NCBI GenBank assembly: GCA_903879705.1
Contig: CAIRMO010000034.1
Coordinates: 1-64,000, forward strand
Origin: an uncultured Candidatus Competibacteraceae bacterium
Lineage (GTDB): Bacteria > Pseudomonadota > Gammaproteobacteria > Competibacterales > Competibacteraceae
DNA length: 64,000 bases
Reading direction: 5' to 3'
The stretch's first letter is position 1, and every line of letters begins with the position of its first letter. A model generated the notes under the pieces. The model was given only the letters and a program-made list of their open reading frames with translations. It made no database searches and was not told where the DNA came from. A program made the translations under genes and the position numbers. Positions 26,819 to 36,737 of this stretch are shown here, in pieces.

Positions 26819-26865
26819 CCGGTTTTATCGGAAAAAAGTCTGATGACTTTTTCTGATTTAACCGG
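26819..26865 (+). terminator. Long imperfect hairpin, likely terminator
   Basis: CCGGTTTTATCGGAAAAAAG and its inverted partner ending ATTTAACCGG form a hairpin of about 20 base pairs with few mismatches. AGTTTT follows. It ends the secreted-protein run before argD. Confidence 0.55.
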
Positions 26866-26921
26866 AGTTTTCGATTCTCCGCGATTAGCCTTCAACCCAA
26901 CCCCGCTTCAGGATCATTTCG

Positions 26922-28142
26922 ATGAACTCTCTTCCGGTTACCCGCGATCTGTTTGATGCCTTCATGGTTCCCAATTACGCCCCGGCAGCCATGATTCCGG
27001 TGCGCGGCGAAGGCTCCCGGCTGTGGGATCAGGACGGGCGCGAATACCTCGATTTCGCCGGCGGCATCGCCGTGACCGGACTGGGCCACGCCCATCCCAA
27101 GCTGGTGGCGGCATTGATCGAACAGGCACAAAAACTCTGGCATGTCAGCAACGTGCTGACCAATGAACCGGCGTTGAAACTGGCCCGTCGGCTGTGTGAA
27201 CTGACCTTTGCCGAACGGGTGTTCTTTGCCAATTCCGGGGCTGAGGCCAATGAAGCGGCGCTCAAGCTGGCCCGCAAGTATTCCGCCGATCACTTTGCCC
27301 CTGACAAGCGCGAGATCATCGCCTTCACCCAGTCGTTTCATGGCCGCACCCTGTTCACCGTCACGGTCGGCGGCCAGCCCAAATACACCGAGGGTTTCGA
27401 GCCGCTGCCGCCGGGGATTACCCACGTCCCGTTCAACGATCTGGCCGCATTTGCCGCCGCTGTTTCCGACCGGACCTGTGCGGTGATGCTGGAGCCGGCG
27501 CAGGGTGAGGGTGGCGTGACCTGTGCGACCCCGGCGTTTTTGCAGGGTGTGCGCGAGTGGTGCGACCGGCATCAGGCGCTGCTGATTTTCGACGAGGTGC
27601 AATGCGGCAATGGCCGCAGCGGCCAGCTCTACGCTTACATGGCTTATGGCGTGGTTCCCGATATTCTCACTACCGCCAAGGGTCTCGGCGGCGGCTTCCC
27701 CATCAGCGCGATGCTGACCACTGCCGCGATTGCTGCCAGTCTGAATGTCGGCACCCACGGCACGACTTACGGCGGCAATCCGCTGGGCTGTGCGGTGGCG
27801 AGCGCGGCGCTGGCGATTTTCAGCGATCCCGAAGTGCTGGCTGGAGTGCGTCACAAGCATGAGGTGTTCATGGCTGGATTAAGCCGGATCAACCAGCGGT
27901 TTGGCATCTTCCGGGAAGTGCGCGGGATGGGGTTGCTGTTAGGCTGCGAACTGGTCGATGCCTGGCGGGGTCGCAGCCGCGAGTTCATCAAGGCGGCGCT
28001 CGACGAGGGACTGCTGATTCTGGTGGCCGGGCCGGACGTGATCCGGCTGGCCCCTTCACTGATTATTCCCGATGACGTGATCGAAGCCGGTCTGAACCGC
28101 CTGGAACAAGCCATTGCCCGTTTGCTGTCCACCGCCGCGTAG
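26922..28142 (+). CDS. argD: Acetylornithine aminotransferase
   Basis: The 406-residue class III pyridoxal-phosphate aminotransferase converts N-acetylglutamate semialdehyde to N2-acetylornithine in arginine synthesis; many members also act on succinyl-diaminopimelate. [15 protein letters not shown] is the PLP phosphate-binding segment, IFDEVQCG holds the cofactor aspartate, and the Schiff-base lysine lies in [11 protein letters not shown] (about residue 253). No other arg gene is nearby, so the exact substrate within the ArgD group is inferred from similarity. Confidence 0.92.
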   Translation: MNSLPVTRDLFDAFMVPNYAPAAMIPVRGEGSRLWDQDGREYLDFAGGIAVTGLGHAHPKLVAALIEQAQKLWHVSNVLTNEPALKLARRLCELTFAERVFFANSGAEANEAALKLARKYSADHFAPDKREIIAFTQSFHGRTLFTVTVGGQPKYTEGFEPLPPGITHVPFNDLAAFAAAVSDRTCAVMLEPAQGEGGVTCATPAFLQGVREWCDRHQALLIFDEVQCGNGRSGQLYAYMAYGVVPDILTTAKGLGGGFPISAMLTTAAIAASLNVGTHGTTYGGNPLGCAVASAALAIFSDPEVLAGVRHKHEVFMAGLSRINQRFGIFREVRGMGLLLGCELVDAWRGRSREFIKAALDEGLLILVAGPDVIRLAPSLIIPDDVIEAGLNRLEQAIARLLSTAA

Positions 28143-28155
28143 GCGAGGAACTGTT

Positions 28156-28311
28156 ATGCAACGCGATAAAGCCGAACCGGTGCAGGTCCAATGCCCGCGC
28201 TGCCGCCATACCGAGATTATCTACATTCCTATTGAGGATATGCCGCGCTGTCCTGAATGCGGGGCGGAAATGATCATCCGGGAACTGCTGGATGAGGGCA
28301 AATCGAGCTGA
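28156..28311 (+). CDS. Small zinc-ribbon protein
   Basis: The 51-residue product has two CxxC knuckles, CPRC and CPEC, separated by 19 residues: a rubredoxin- or zinc-ribbon-like fold. GAGGAA lies seven bases before the ATG at 28156, and the gene begins 13 bases after argD, so it is probably co-transcribed with it. Function unknown; such peptides often bind RNA or serve as redox or zinc modules. Confidence 0.75.
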   Translation: MQRDKAEPVQVQCPRCRHTEIIYIPIEDMPRCPECGAEMIIRELLDEGKSS

Positions 28312-28442
28312 AGTCGGGTGCTTGTCGCGCAATTCCACCGATTTGTAATATCCTTTTTCCATGCGCTCCGGCTGTCGGTGGATGGCCGAAGCATCCTTTT
28401 AACGGTCAACCTCTCCCCATTTCCCCATTGGAGCATTCCCGC

Positions 28443-29243
28443 ATGAAAAACCGTCTGGTTGCGCTTGCCGCCCTCGCTGTATTTAGCAGTCTCGGCCTGT
28501 CGCCCGCCTGGGCCGGCAAACTGGAGCAAATCAAGACCGACGGCCTGCGGGTCTGTCTGGAGCCGGCCTATATGCCGTTCGAGATCACCGACAAACGCGG
28601 CGCGATTATCGGCTTTGATCCTGATTTGGCCGCGCTGATGGCCAAGGATTTGGGCGCGGCCAAACTGGAGCTGGTCAGCACTGGCTGGGATGGCATCATT
28701 CCGGCGCTGATCACGAATAAGTGCGACATCATCATGAGCGGGATGACCATTACCGACGAGCGCAAGCAGAAGGTGGATTTTTCCGACCCGTACATGCTGG
28801 TCGGCCAGACCATCCTGCTGCGTAAGGATTTGGCCGGTAAGGTCAAGTCCTACAAGGATTTGAACAAGCCGGAGTACAAGGTTGCTTCCAAGCTCGGCAC
28901 CACCGGTGAAATCGCTGCCAAGAAATACATCCCCAAGGCCAACTACTTCTCCTACGAAACCGAAGCGGAAGGCGTCATGGAAGTGGTCAACGGCAAGGTT
29001 GACGCCTTTGTTTATGACTCGCCCTATAACCTGATCGCGAATGTTCAGCGCGGCGAAGGCAAACTGGTGTTTCTGGATAAGCCGTTCACCGACGAACCGA
29101 TTGGCTGGGCAATGGCTCAAGGCGATCCGGCATTTCTCAAGGCAATCAACGGTTTTTTAGCCAAGATTAAGAAGGACGGCAGCCATGAAAAGCTCCGGCA
29201 AAAGTGGTTCAAAAATACCGATTGGCTGAAAGACGTGCAGTAG
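28443..29243 (+). CDS. Polar amino acid ABC transporter, periplasmic binding protein
   Basis: The 266-residue product has a signal peptide (cleavage near PAWA, residue 24) and the family 3 solute-binding fold. The start LRVCLEPAYMPFE, the IGFDPDLAALMAKDLG stretch and DIIMSGMTITDERKQKVDFS are characteristic. The ligand is a polar amino acid or opine; it cannot be narrowed by eye. It is directly followed by permease and ATPase genes, giving a complete importer in one operon. Confidence 0.92.
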   Translation: MKNRLVALAALAVFSSLGLSPAWAGKLEQIKTDGLRVCLEPAYMPFEITDKRGAIIGFDPDLAALMAKDLGAAKLELVSTGWDGIIPALITNKCDIIMSGMTITDERKQKVDFSDPYMLVGQTILLRKDLAGKVKSYKDLNKPEYKVASKLGTTGEIAAKKYIPKANYFSYETEAEGVMEVVNGKVDAFVYDSPYNLIANVQRGEGKLVFLDKPFTDEPIGWAMAQGDPAFLKAINGFLAKIKKDGSHEKLRQKWFKNTDWLKDVQ

Positions 29244-29245
29244 CC

Positions 29246-30214
29246 GTGCCCGCCAAACGACGTTCTCCCCAGTGGCCTTGGCAGGGGCTGCTGGTACTGA
29301 TTCTGGCCGGGCTGGCGGCTGGCCTGTGGTTCGCTACCCAGCGCATTCACTACGAATGGCACTGGGCGCGGGTCCCGCAATACTTCGCCTACCACGATGA
29401 AGCGCTGCAAACCGCGCCGGTCGCCGGGGTGGTTCTCGCTATCAGCCCCTCCGGCGCTGACAGCCGGATCGAGATTCAGCCCGACGGCGGCGGTCAGCCC
29501 GTCACGGTCACGGTCGAGACCGACACCCTCAAGGTGAAGACCGGCGATCCAGTGGCCGAGGATGCGGATCTGGGCATGGTGCGCTCGTGGAAGATCGGCC
29601 CGCTCACCTGGGGGCTGTGGGTCACCATCTGGATTTCCTTTATTTCCGGCTTGATTGGCATGGTGATCGGCCTGATCACCGGGCTATGCCGGTTGTCGCC
29701 CAATCCGACCCTGCGCGGGCTGGCGATCCTCTATATCGAGCTGATTCGCGGCACGCCGCTGCTGGTGCAGATTTTCATCTTCTATTTCTTCATTGGCACC
29801 GTGCTAAATCTGGATCGGACCGTGGCCGGGATTGGGGCGCTGGCGCTGTTTGTCGGAGCTTACGTCGCCGAAATCATCCGTGCCGGCATTCAGTCCATTC
29901 CCCGGGGTCAGAGCGAAGCCGCCCGGTCGCTGGGGATGAGCGCGACCGAAACGATGATTTATATCGTGCTGCCGCAAGCCTTTAAACGGGTATTGCCGCC
30001 GCTGGCCGGGCAGTTCATTTCGCTGATCAAGGATTCGTCGCTGGTATCGGTCATCGCCATTACTGATCTGACCAAGAGTGGCCGGGAGATCATCACCTCC
30101 AGTTTCGCCACCTTTGAAATCTGGTTCACGGTGGCGCTGCTGTATCTGGTGGTGACTTCGGTGCTGTCACAACTGTTGTTCTGGCTGGAACGGAGGTTTG
30201 CCCGCAGTGATTAA
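29246..30214 (+). CDS. Polar amino acid ABC transporter, permease with extra periplasmic segment
   Basis: The 322-residue permease starts with one helix (about residues 12-30). A periplasmic stretch of about 75 residues follows, with beta-rich sequence ([18 protein letters not shown]). The usual five-helix HisMQ-type domain then has its EAA loop near [11 protein letters not shown]. Typical permeases of this family are 220-250 residues and lack the insert, which looks like a small barrel-sandwich domain. The GTG at 29246 is two bases after the binding-protein stop; the start is uncertain because the ribosome site is weak. Confidence 0.88.
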   Translation: MPAKRRSPQWPWQGLLVLILAGLAAGLWFATQRIHYEWHWARVPQYFAYHDEALQTAPVAGVVLAISPSGADSRIEIQPDGGGQPVTVTVETDTLKVKTGDPVAEDADLGMVRSWKIGPLTWGLWVTIWISFISGLIGMVIGLITGLCRLSPNPTLRGLAILYIELIRGTPLLVQIFIFYFFIGTVLNLDRTVAGIGALALFVGAYVAEIIRAGIQSIPRGQSEAARSLGMSATETMIYIVLPQAFKRVLPPLAGQFISLIKDSSLVSVIAITDLTKSGREIITSSFATFEIWFTVALLYLVVTSVLSQLLFWLERRFARSD

Positions 30215-30944
30215 GGTCAACAGGCTGTTCAAGATTTTCGAGGGCCGCAGCGGACAGGCGGTGCGGGCGGTAGACGATATCTCCACCCAGGTCGCCAAGG
30301 GCGAAGTGGTGGTGATCATCGGCCCATCCGGCTCCGGCAAGTCCACTTTTCTGCGCTGTCTCAACGGCCTGGAGGAGTTTGACGACGGCCAGGTCATCAT
30401 TGACGGGATTGACTTGACCGCCAGCAAAACCAACCTGAACGCGATCCGCCGGGAAGTCGGGATGGTGTTCCAGCATTTCAACCTGTTTCCGCACAAGACC
30501 GTGCTGGAAAACCTGACGCTGGCGCAGCAGGTAGTGCGGAAACGCAAGCCCGCCGAAGCCAAGGATAAGGCGATGAAATTGCTGACCAAGGTGGGCATCG
30601 CTGAGAAGGCTCAGGAATATCCATCGCGGCTGTCCGGCGGTCAGCAACAACGGGTGGCGATTGCTCGCGCTTTGGCGATGGACCCCAAAGTGATGCTGTT
30701 TGACGAACCGACCAGCGCTCTCGACCCGGAAATGGTTGGTGAGGTGCTGGACGTGATGAAGCAGTTGGCCAGGGAAGGGATGACGATGGTGGTGGTCACC
30801 CATGAAATGGGCTTTGCCCGCGAAGTGGCGAACCGGGTGCTGTTCATGGATTTTGGGCGGATTCTCGAAGATGCGCCGCCGGCGGAATTTTTCACCGCGC
30901 CCAAAGAACCCCGGGCGCAAACTTTTCTCAAGCAGGTGTTGTGA
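30207..30944 (+). CDS. Polar amino acid ABC transporter, ATPase
   Basis: The 245-residue ATPase drives import. It has Walker [10 protein letters not shown], the Q-loop in [11 protein letters not shown], the signature [15 protein letters not shown], Walker [14 protein letters not shown] and the switch histidine in VVVTHEMGF. The GTG at 30207, nine bases after GGAGG, overlaps the permease by eight bases, showing translational coupling. It closes the three-gene importer operon. Confidence 0.95.
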   Translation: MIKVNRLFKIFEGRSGQAVRAVDDISTQVAKGEVVVIIGPSGSGKSTFLRCLNGLEEFDDGQVIIDGIDLTASKTNLNAIRREVGMVFQHFNLFPHKTVLENLTLAQQVVRKRKPAEAKDKAMKLLTKVGIAEKAQEYPSRLSGGQQQRVAIARALAMDPKVMLFDEPTSALDPEMVGEVLDVMKQLAREGMTMVVVTHEMGFAREVANRVLFMDFGRILEDAPPAEFFTAPKEPRAQTFLKQVL

Positions 30945-30957
30945 TCAAATTGTGACC

Positions 30958-31233
30958 ATGAACTGCCAAAATCTGCTTTTAGCCACGCTGCCTTGGTTAC
31001 TCGCCACGCCCGCCCTGGCGGTCAACAAATGCGTTGATGCCAATGACCGGGTCAGTTACCAGAACGGGCCATGCCCTACCGATGCGCATGGCGGCGAAAT
31101 GAATTTGAACATCAATCGTTCCTTTGCCGGAGAATCGGTGACTACGCCCAGCGGCGTAGACAGCGAACAGCAACCACAAAAACCCGCTCAGGACCTTGAT
31201 TCAACAGCCAAACCTCGCGCGGGTGGTTCCTGA
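30958..31233 (+). CDS. DUF4124-like secreted protein
   Basis: The 91-residue product has a signal peptide ending near PALA (residue 21). A short DUF4124-type module follows: KCVDANDRVSYQNGPCP, with a cysteine pair, as seen in many gammaproteobacterial envelope proteins. The tail is Gln/Pro-rich and disordered. It begins 13 bases after the ABC ATPase and may be transcribed with it. Function unknown. Confidence 0.75.
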   Translation: MNCQNLLLATLPWLLATPALAVNKCVDANDRVSYQNGPCPTDAHGGEMNLNINRSFAGESVTTPSGVDSEQQPQKPAQDLDSTAKPRAGGS

Positions 31234-31302
31234 GCCATTGCCGGCAACGGACAGTGGGCGTCTGACGGCATTTTCTGTCGACGCCGGAGATCAGGCGGCC
31301 GG

Positions 31303-32265
31303 TCAGGCAGAGCTGCACGAATAACGAATCAGGTCGGGATTGTCCTCCTTGACGGCCTGCCCCAGGCAAAGCAGACCCCGGTCATGCAGGGTAAATTCTT
31401 CGCGCCGGACAAAAAAGCGGGCACCATTCTCCATTAACACATAGGTGCCGTTGGTGCTTTCATCCTTGAGAATAAACTTGCCTTGGCGAAACTCGATGGC
31501 GGCGTGAATACGGGATACCAGCTCTCGATCCACCACCAGGCTGTTTCGGTCCCAGCGGCCCATTTTAAACGTCTGGCTGCGGAGCTGTTCGGGGAGCAGT
31601 TCAATGGGTTTGCCGCGATATTCCAGCACCAGTCGTGCTGCCAGCAGGTTACGCAAATCCTGATTGATGCCGATGCCCGCCATTTGAGTCAGGCTGGTGG
31701 TGTCGTTCCAGATCACCTCGGCGATTTCCATTTCGTCCTGTTTGCCCCGCACCGACGATTGACCCAGATTACGGGTCGCATAATTGAACGCACTCGGCAG
31801 GAATCTGACCGTTTCCCCGGTGGTGATGATCTGATCAGCCTTGGCCAGGGAGACCATCCGGGCGGCGACATTAACCGCGTCACCGAACACATCGTTATTC
31901 TCGACCAGCACGGGTCCGTGATGCAGACCGATCTTGATGGCGATATTGAGCTTGGCCAGCTCCGGGTCATCCTTGATGGCCAGGTGCATATCACAAGCTG
32001 CCTGCACCGCCTGTTCAGCGTCTGGAAATCGGCACATCAGTTCATCGCCGATGGTCTTGATCACCACCCCGCCATGAACGCCGGTCTTGTCGCTCAGCGC
32101 ATCCAGTACCCGGGTCTCAATCAGACGCGCCTGCACATCGCCATACTGCTCAAACAGGCGGGTGCTGCCGCAAATATCGGCAAACAGAATGGTAGCCGCC
32201 ACCTGTTCCTGGGGGGACGACCAGTTGCCCAGGATGGATTTCAAGTTGCCCAGCTTGAATTTCAT
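31303..32265 (-). CDS. Class III nucleotide cyclase fused to an FHA domain
   Basis: The 320-residue protein starts with a class III cyclase domain (residues about 22-190): FADICGSTRLF carries the first metal aspartate, IKTIGDELM the substrate-binding region, and DAVNVAARM the transition-state asparagine. Residues about 215-310 form an FHA domain with the phosphothreonine-binding residues kept (MGRWDRN and SRIHA). It should make cyclic AMP, or less likely GMP, and be steered by a phosphorylated partner. The ATG at 32265 is preferred over a GTG two codons earlier for ribosome-site spacing. No Ser/Thr kinase lies in the window. Confidence 0.88.
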   Translation of the reverse strand: MKFKLGNLKSILGNWSSPQEQVAATILFADICGSTRLFEQYGDVQARLIETRVLDALSDKTGVHGGVVIKTIGDELMCRFPDAEQAVQAACDMHLAIKDDPELAKLNIAIKIGLHHGPVLVENNDVFGDAVNVAARMVSLAKADQIITTGETVRFLPSAFNYATRNLGQSSVRGKQDEMEIAEVIWNDTTSLTQMAGIGINQDLRNLLAARLVLEYRGKPIELLPEQLRSQTFKMGRWDRNSLVVDRELVSRIHAAIEFRQGKFILKDESTNGTYVLMENGARFFVRREEFTLHDRGLLCLGQAVKEDNPDLIRYSCSSA

Positions 32266-32283
32266 GTCCACATCCCCACCCGC

Positions 32284-32949
32284 TTACGGGCAGTCGCAAT
32301 AGCCAAGCGTCGCCAGGTTTGCAACGATTCGGTTGATATTGTCATGCGCCGCCGGTCCATAACGCTGTTGAAAGAAATCAGTAAAAAAAAATGCTGGCCG
32401 GTTTTGCAGGGTCAGCAAAAATCGCAAATGCCCCGGATAGTATTGATCGTCAGTCAGATGGGCGCATTCGGCGCGAATCCGCCGCCCATCCTGCTTGCAG
32501 TCTTCCCAAGGCAGGCCAAAGCTGGACAGGTCAATATCGACCATGAATTGACCATCCCGCCATAGCGGCGGTGTCCGATGGGTGGTCGCCACGACCAGAT
32601 CGCTGACCGATTCCTGAAAATCTGCCGCTGCATCGGTCGCCGCCGACCATTCCTGAAACAGGTCAGCACTGCGCCGCTCATTATCCACCGCGCCGGGAAC
32701 ATAGATCGCGTCGTGGAACCAGAGCGCTATTTCAACGGCGTCGGGATGATCCATCAAGTCCACTGCCTGGTCGAATTGGCGTAGACAATGGCGGATATGC
32801 GTCAGCGTGTGGTAATGGCGATGCGGCTCGCGGTAGCGCTGAACCAGCTCGGCATAAGCGACTTCAGCCCGCCTCGGATCATGGTCCAGAGTGCGCTGCC
32901 ACAGCGCGACAAATCGCTCCCGTTCTTGTTTCCCGGTATTTGCACCCAT
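32284..32949 (-). CDS. HD-domain-like metal-dependent phosphohydrolase
   Basis: The 221-residue protein matches a widespread bacterial group of predicted HD-superfamily hydrolases: EPHRHYHTLTHIRHCL near residue 40 gives the metal histidines, and ALWFHDAIYVPG is the HD motif. The substrate is unknown. It starts eight bases after the nudC stop and ends 18 bases before the cyclase ATG, so nudC, this gene and the cyclase gene may form one transcript. Confidence 0.82.
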   Translation of the reverse strand: MGANTGKQERERFVALWQRTLDHDPRRAEVAYAELVQRYREPHRHYHTLTHIRHCLRQFDQAVDLMDHPDAVEIALWFHDAIYVPGAVDNERRSADLFQEWSAATDAAADFQESVSDLVVATTHRTPPLWRDGQFMVDIDLSSFGLPWEDCKQDGRRIRAECAHLTDDQYYPGHLRFLLTLQNRPAFFFTDFFQQRYGPAAHDNINRIVANLATLGYCDCP

Positions 32950-32956
32950 CAACAGG

Positions 32957-33790
32957 TTACTCCGTTTCCGGCGTCACAAAATCCTGAATCAACCGCCAGG
33001 CCATGCTCATCGGACTGGGCAAATCCGGCAGATCGTCGGGCGTAAACCAGTCAGCCTCGGCAATTTCCCGCCCATCTACCCGCACTTGGCCCCCAGCGTA
33101 ATCGGCAGTAAAGGCGATCATCAGCGAATGTGGAAAGGGCCAGGACTGGCTGGCGAAGTAGCGCAGGTTGTTGACCTGAAGCCCGACTTCCTCAGCGACT
33201 TCACGATGCAACGCCTGCTCCAGCGTTTCGCCGGCTTCCACAAAGCCCGCCAATACACTATAGACGCCGGGCGCGAATCGGGGCGCACGCGCCAGCAGAA
33301 TCCGGCCGTCGTAGACCACGCGCACCATGATCACCGGCGACAGGCGCGGATAGACGATCAACTCGCAAGCCGGGCAGCAGCGGGTACGTTCCTTGCCGCG
33401 CCGTTCGGTGGGCGTTCCACAGCGCCCGCACCATTGATGGGTTCGATCCCATTCCAGCAATTGCAACGCCTGGCCCGCCACGCCCAGCCAGGCCTCGTCC
33501 AGCCGGGTCCACAGCGCCCGCAAGCCCTCGAAGGTCCAGCCAGGTGGCGGTTTGGGTTGCTCGGCCTCGGCAGCGTAACAGGGCTGGCCGTGCAGCGTTC
33601 CCAGATACAGGCGGCGAACGGTCGGCCATTTGGCGAACGGCCAAACCGAGGCCAGCGGCAGTTCCAGGTCCGTTTCAGCGGATCGAACCAGTAATTCACC
33701 ATTGGCCGAGAACACCAGCCAGCGGGCCGGCGGTTCGAGATCGGTGGGCGGCAAAATGGCGGGCTGAAAATCATCCGGCAACATCAGCAT
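32957..33790 (-). CDS. nudC: NAD(H) pyrophosphatase / RNA decapping enzyme
   Basis: The 277-residue Nudix enzyme splits NADH to NMNH and AMP and removes NAD caps from RNA in studied species. The zinc ribbon CGRCGTPTERRG...CCPAC, the Nudix box GFVEAGETLEQAL...REVAEEVGLQ and the NudC-specific SQSWPFPHSLM are all present. The ATG at 33790 follows GGGAG at usable spacing; a TTG at 33817 is a less likely start. The first position of the usual SQPWPFP reads SQSWPFP. Confidence 0.93.
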   Translation of the reverse strand: MLMLPDDFQPAILPPTDLEPPARWLVFSANGELLVRSAETDLELPLASVWPFAKWPTVRRLYLGTLHGQPCYAAEAEQPKPPPGWTFEGLRALWTRLDEAWLGVAGQALQLLEWDRTHQWCGRCGTPTERRGKERTRCCPACELIVYPRLSPVIMVRVVYDGRILLARAPRFAPGVYSVLAGFVEAGETLEQALHREVAEEVGLQVNNLRYFASQSWPFPHSLMIAFTADYAGGQVRVDGREIAEADWFTPDDLPDLPSPMSMAWRLIQDFVTPETE

Positions 33791-33913
33791 GATCTTGTAG
33801 CTCCCGTTCCGTTTCAAATCATCCTGTCCGTCCGTTCGCAGCGCCCATCAGCAGATCATGCGGATGAAAGCCGGTGGTGACCGGTACGCCGCTGCCCATC
33901 GCTAAGGCCGTGG

Positions 33914-35788
33914 TCAGATCTCGACCAGCGTCCCCAGTTCAACGACGCGGTTGGTGGGAATCCGGAAGAAGTCGGTGGCGCTCTGGGCGTTGCGCAGCAT
34001 CCAGATGAAAAACAGTTCGCGCCACAACATCATCGGCGGGGCCAGCTTGGGCACCACCACTTCCCGGCTGAGGAAGAACGAGGTTTTATCGAGGTTAAAT
34101 TCGAGGCCCTTCGCCCCGCAGGCCTCCAGCGCCTTGGGAATATCCGGCTGCTCCATGAAGCCATACCGCACGAACACCCGGTAAAACGTCTTGCCGAGGT
34201 CGGTGATCTCGATCCGATCCGCATCCGCCACCGACGGGATTTCCGCGGTGAGGACGGTGATCAGCACATTGCGCGCATGCAGCACCTCGTTGTGTTTGAT
34301 GTTGTGCAGCAATGCCGAGGGCGCGCCCTCGGGCCGGCTGGTGAGGTAGACGGCGGTGTTGCTGACCTGCTTGAGCGGGGTCTTTTCGATCGATTGAATG
34401 AACTGATCGAGGGGCATGGTCAGGTTGCCCATCTCCTGAAACAGGAGATGTCGGCCCCGTCGCCAGGTGGTCAGCGTGGTAAACGACGCCAGCGCGATGA
34501 CGATGGGGAACCAGCCGCCTTGCAGCAACTTGATCGCATTGGCGGAGAAGAAGGCGAGATCGATCAGCAGGAGCGCGCCGAGCAGGGGCGCGGCCAGCCA
34601 CGGATTCCAGCGCCAGGCCAGGAACACCACGAACGCGACCAGAATCGTGTCGATCATCATGGTGCCGGTTACGGCGATTCCATACGCCGCTGCCAAGTTG
34701 CTGGAAGACTGGAAGCCGAACACCAGCGCCATGACCGCGACATAAAGCGTCCAGTTGGTGAATGGCACATAGACCTGGCCCGCTTCCATGTGCGAGGTGT
34801 GGACAATTTTCATCCGTGGCAGGTAACCGAGTTGCACCGCCTGCCGGGCGACCGAAAACGCACCGGAGATCACCGCCTGCGAAGCGATCACCGTCGCTGC
34901 CGTAGCCAGCACTACCATTGGAATCAACGCCCAACTCGGTGCCAGCAGGTAGAACGGGTTCTGGATCGCGCCGGGGTCTTTGAGCAGGAGTGCGCCCTGA
35001 CCGTAGTAATTCAGCACCAACGCCGGTAGCACGAACGTAAACCAGGCGGCACGGATCGGGAATTTGCCAAAATGCCCCATGTCGGTGTACAGCGCCTCGC
35101 CTCCAGTGACCGCCAGCACCACCGCGCCGAGTGAGAGGAAGCTATGCCACGGATCGTGGACCAGAAACTCCAGCGCATAGGCTGGATTGAGCGCCACGAG
35201 TACTGCCGGCGCTTGCCAGATGCTAATGATGCCCAGCACCGCGAGGATGCAAAACCAGACGCACATGACCGGGCCAAAGAAGCGACCGACCACGCCCGTG
35301 CCGTGGCGCTGAATCCAGAACAGGCCGGTCAGGACCACCGCGGTGATCGGCAGGACGTATCCCTTGAGCTGCGGTGCGACCACGTCCAGCCCCTCGACCG
35401 CACTCAGCACCGAAATGGCCGGGGTGATCATGCTGTCGCCGTAGAACAGCGCGGCGGCAAAGATGCCGAGCATGGTCACGAACCAGGTCGCGTGCGAGTT
35501 TTTGGTCAATTCGGTCACGCGGGCCAGCAGCGCCAGACTGCCGCCTTCACCGCGATTGTCGGCGCGCATGATGATGGCGACATATTTCAGGGTGACCAGC
35601 GCCATGATGGTCCAGAAAATCAGCGACAACACCCCGAGGATGCTGGCCGATTCCACCCCCATCGGGTGATGCCCGGCAAAGGTTTCCTTAAGCGCATAAA
35701 GCGGACTGGTGCCGATGTCGCCAAAAACCACACCAATCGCTCCGATAATCAGGGTTGACGGGCGGCTCTTGCTTTGAGTTGCGGACAT
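33914..35788 (-). CDS. kup: Kup-type low-affinity potassium transporter
   Basis: The 624-residue protein is a KUP/HAK/KT family potassium-proton symporter with about 12 membrane helices and a soluble C-terminal part. [17 protein letters not shown] opens helix one as in all family members. GGAG lies nine bases before the ATG. It stands as a single gene. With the Kdp pump broken 7 kb away, this is likely a main potassium uptake route among the genes visible here. Confidence 0.95.
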   Translation of the reverse strand: MSATQSKSRPSTLIIGAIGVVFGDIGTSPLYALKETFAGHHPMGVESASILGVLSLIFWTIMALVTLKYVAIIMRADNRGEGGSLALLARVTELTKNSHATWFVTMLGIFAAALFYGDSMITPAISVLSAVEGLDVVAPQLKGYVLPITAVVLTGLFWIQRHGTGVVGRFFGPVMCVWFCILAVLGIISIWQAPAVLVALNPAYALEFLVHDPWHSFLSLGAVVLAVTGGEALYTDMGHFGKFPIRAAWFTFVLPALVLNYYGQGALLLKDPGAIQNPFYLLAPSWALIPMVVLATAATVIASQAVISGAFSVARQAVQLGYLPRMKIVHTSHMEAGQVYVPFTNWTLYVAVMALVFGFQSSSNLAAAYGIAVTGTMMIDTILVAFVVFLAWRWNPWLAAPLLGALLLIDLAFFSANAIKLLQGGWFPIVIALASFTTLTTWRRGRHLLFQEMGNLTMPLDQFIQSIEKTPLKQVSNTAVYLTSRPEGAPSALLHNIKHNEVLHARNVLITVLTAEIPSVADADRIEITDLGKTFYRVFVRYGFMEQPDIPKALEACGAKGLEFNLDKTSFFLSREVVVPKLAPPMMLWRELFFIWMLRNAQSATDFFRIPTNRVVELGTLVEI

Positions 35789-35836
35789 TGCAAGGTGCTC
35801 CAGTTTTGTTGTTATTCAAGAGATAAAAAGCGCACG

Positions 35837-36613
35837 TTAGCGTTCAACGAAAGCCCGCTCAATCACATAATGGCCGGGTTTACCGATATGCGGCGAGGGG
35901 GTAAGACCCCGGGCGTTCAGCAAAGCGCAGGTATCTTTTAACAGCCAGGGGCTGCCGCAAATCATCGCCCGATCCTGTTCGGGACTCAGCGGAGGCAGCC
36001 CGATGTCCGCAAACAGCTTACCGTTTTCGATCAGATCGGTCAGCCGCCCTTGATTGCGAAAGGGTTGGCGCGTCACGGTGGGGTAGTAGATCAGCTTCTC
36101 GCGGACAGTTTCGCCTAAAAATTCGTTGTTGGGCAGTTCGCGGATAATGAAATCGGCGTAGGCCAATTCGTTCACATAGCGGACGCCATGCACCAGCACG
36201 ATCTGATCAAAGCGGTCGTAAGTGTCGGGGTCCTTGATGATGCTCAGGAACGGCGCGAGACCGGTTCCCGAACTGAACAGATAGAGCCGCCGGCCGGGCA
36301 ACAAATCATCGATCACCAAGGTACCGACGGGCTTGCGACTGACCAAAACCGGGTCGCCTTCCTTCAAGTGCTGTAGCCGCGAGGTGAGCGGACCCTGCTG
36401 CACCTTGATGCTAAAAAATTCCAGGCACTCCTCGTAGTTGGCGCTGGCGATGCTGTAAGCCCGCATCAGCGGGCGACCTTCCACCTCCAGGCCGATCATG
36501 ACGAAATGGCCATTACGAAAACGAAGCCCGGGATCGCGGGTGGTTTTGAAGCTAAACAGCGTGTCGTTCCAGTGATGGACGCTCAGCACATGCTCGGTAT
36601 TAAACGCTTTCAT
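35837..36613 (-). CDS. fpr: Ferredoxin--NADP reductase
   Basis: The 258-residue flavoprotein moves electrons between NADPH and ferredoxin or flavodoxin. The FAD-binding RAYSIASANYEE, the pyrophosphate region GPLTSRLQ, and the nucleotide-binding LFSSGTGLAPFLSI are visible. The end (YVIERAFVER) has the aromatic/acidic look of the bacterial Fpr subclass. It supports iron-sulfur repair and anaerobic enzymes. It is a single gene. Confidence 0.92.
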   Translation of the reverse strand: MKAFNTEHVLSVHHWNDTLFSFKTTRDPGLRFRNGHFVMIGLEVEGRPLMRAYSIASANYEECLEFFSIKVQQGPLTSRLQHLKEGDPVLVSRKPVGTLVIDDLLPGRRLYLFSSGTGLAPFLSIIKDPDTYDRFDQIVLVHGVRYVNELAYADFIIRELPNNEFLGETVREKLIYYPTVTRQPFRNQGRLTDLIENGKLFADIGLPPLSPEQDRAMICGSPWLLKDTCALLNARGLTPSPHIGKPGHYVIERAFVER

Positions 36614-36737
36614 GATTTGGGCCGTAAAACACCGTCAGCCCGCCCGACCGCAACAGGCGACCGGGCAGGCTGGAAACGATGGATGATTGAATGGGGGAAA
36701 GGCGAAGATTATCACTACTTATTGCGAGTAGCGTGAT

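Noticed and set aside
33818-33913. A 26-codon frame between kup and nudC (begins MGSGVPVTTGFHPHD)
   Set aside because: It looks vaguely protein-like, but it is very short, has no clear ribosome site and cannot be matched to a family; it could be the tail of a lost gene.
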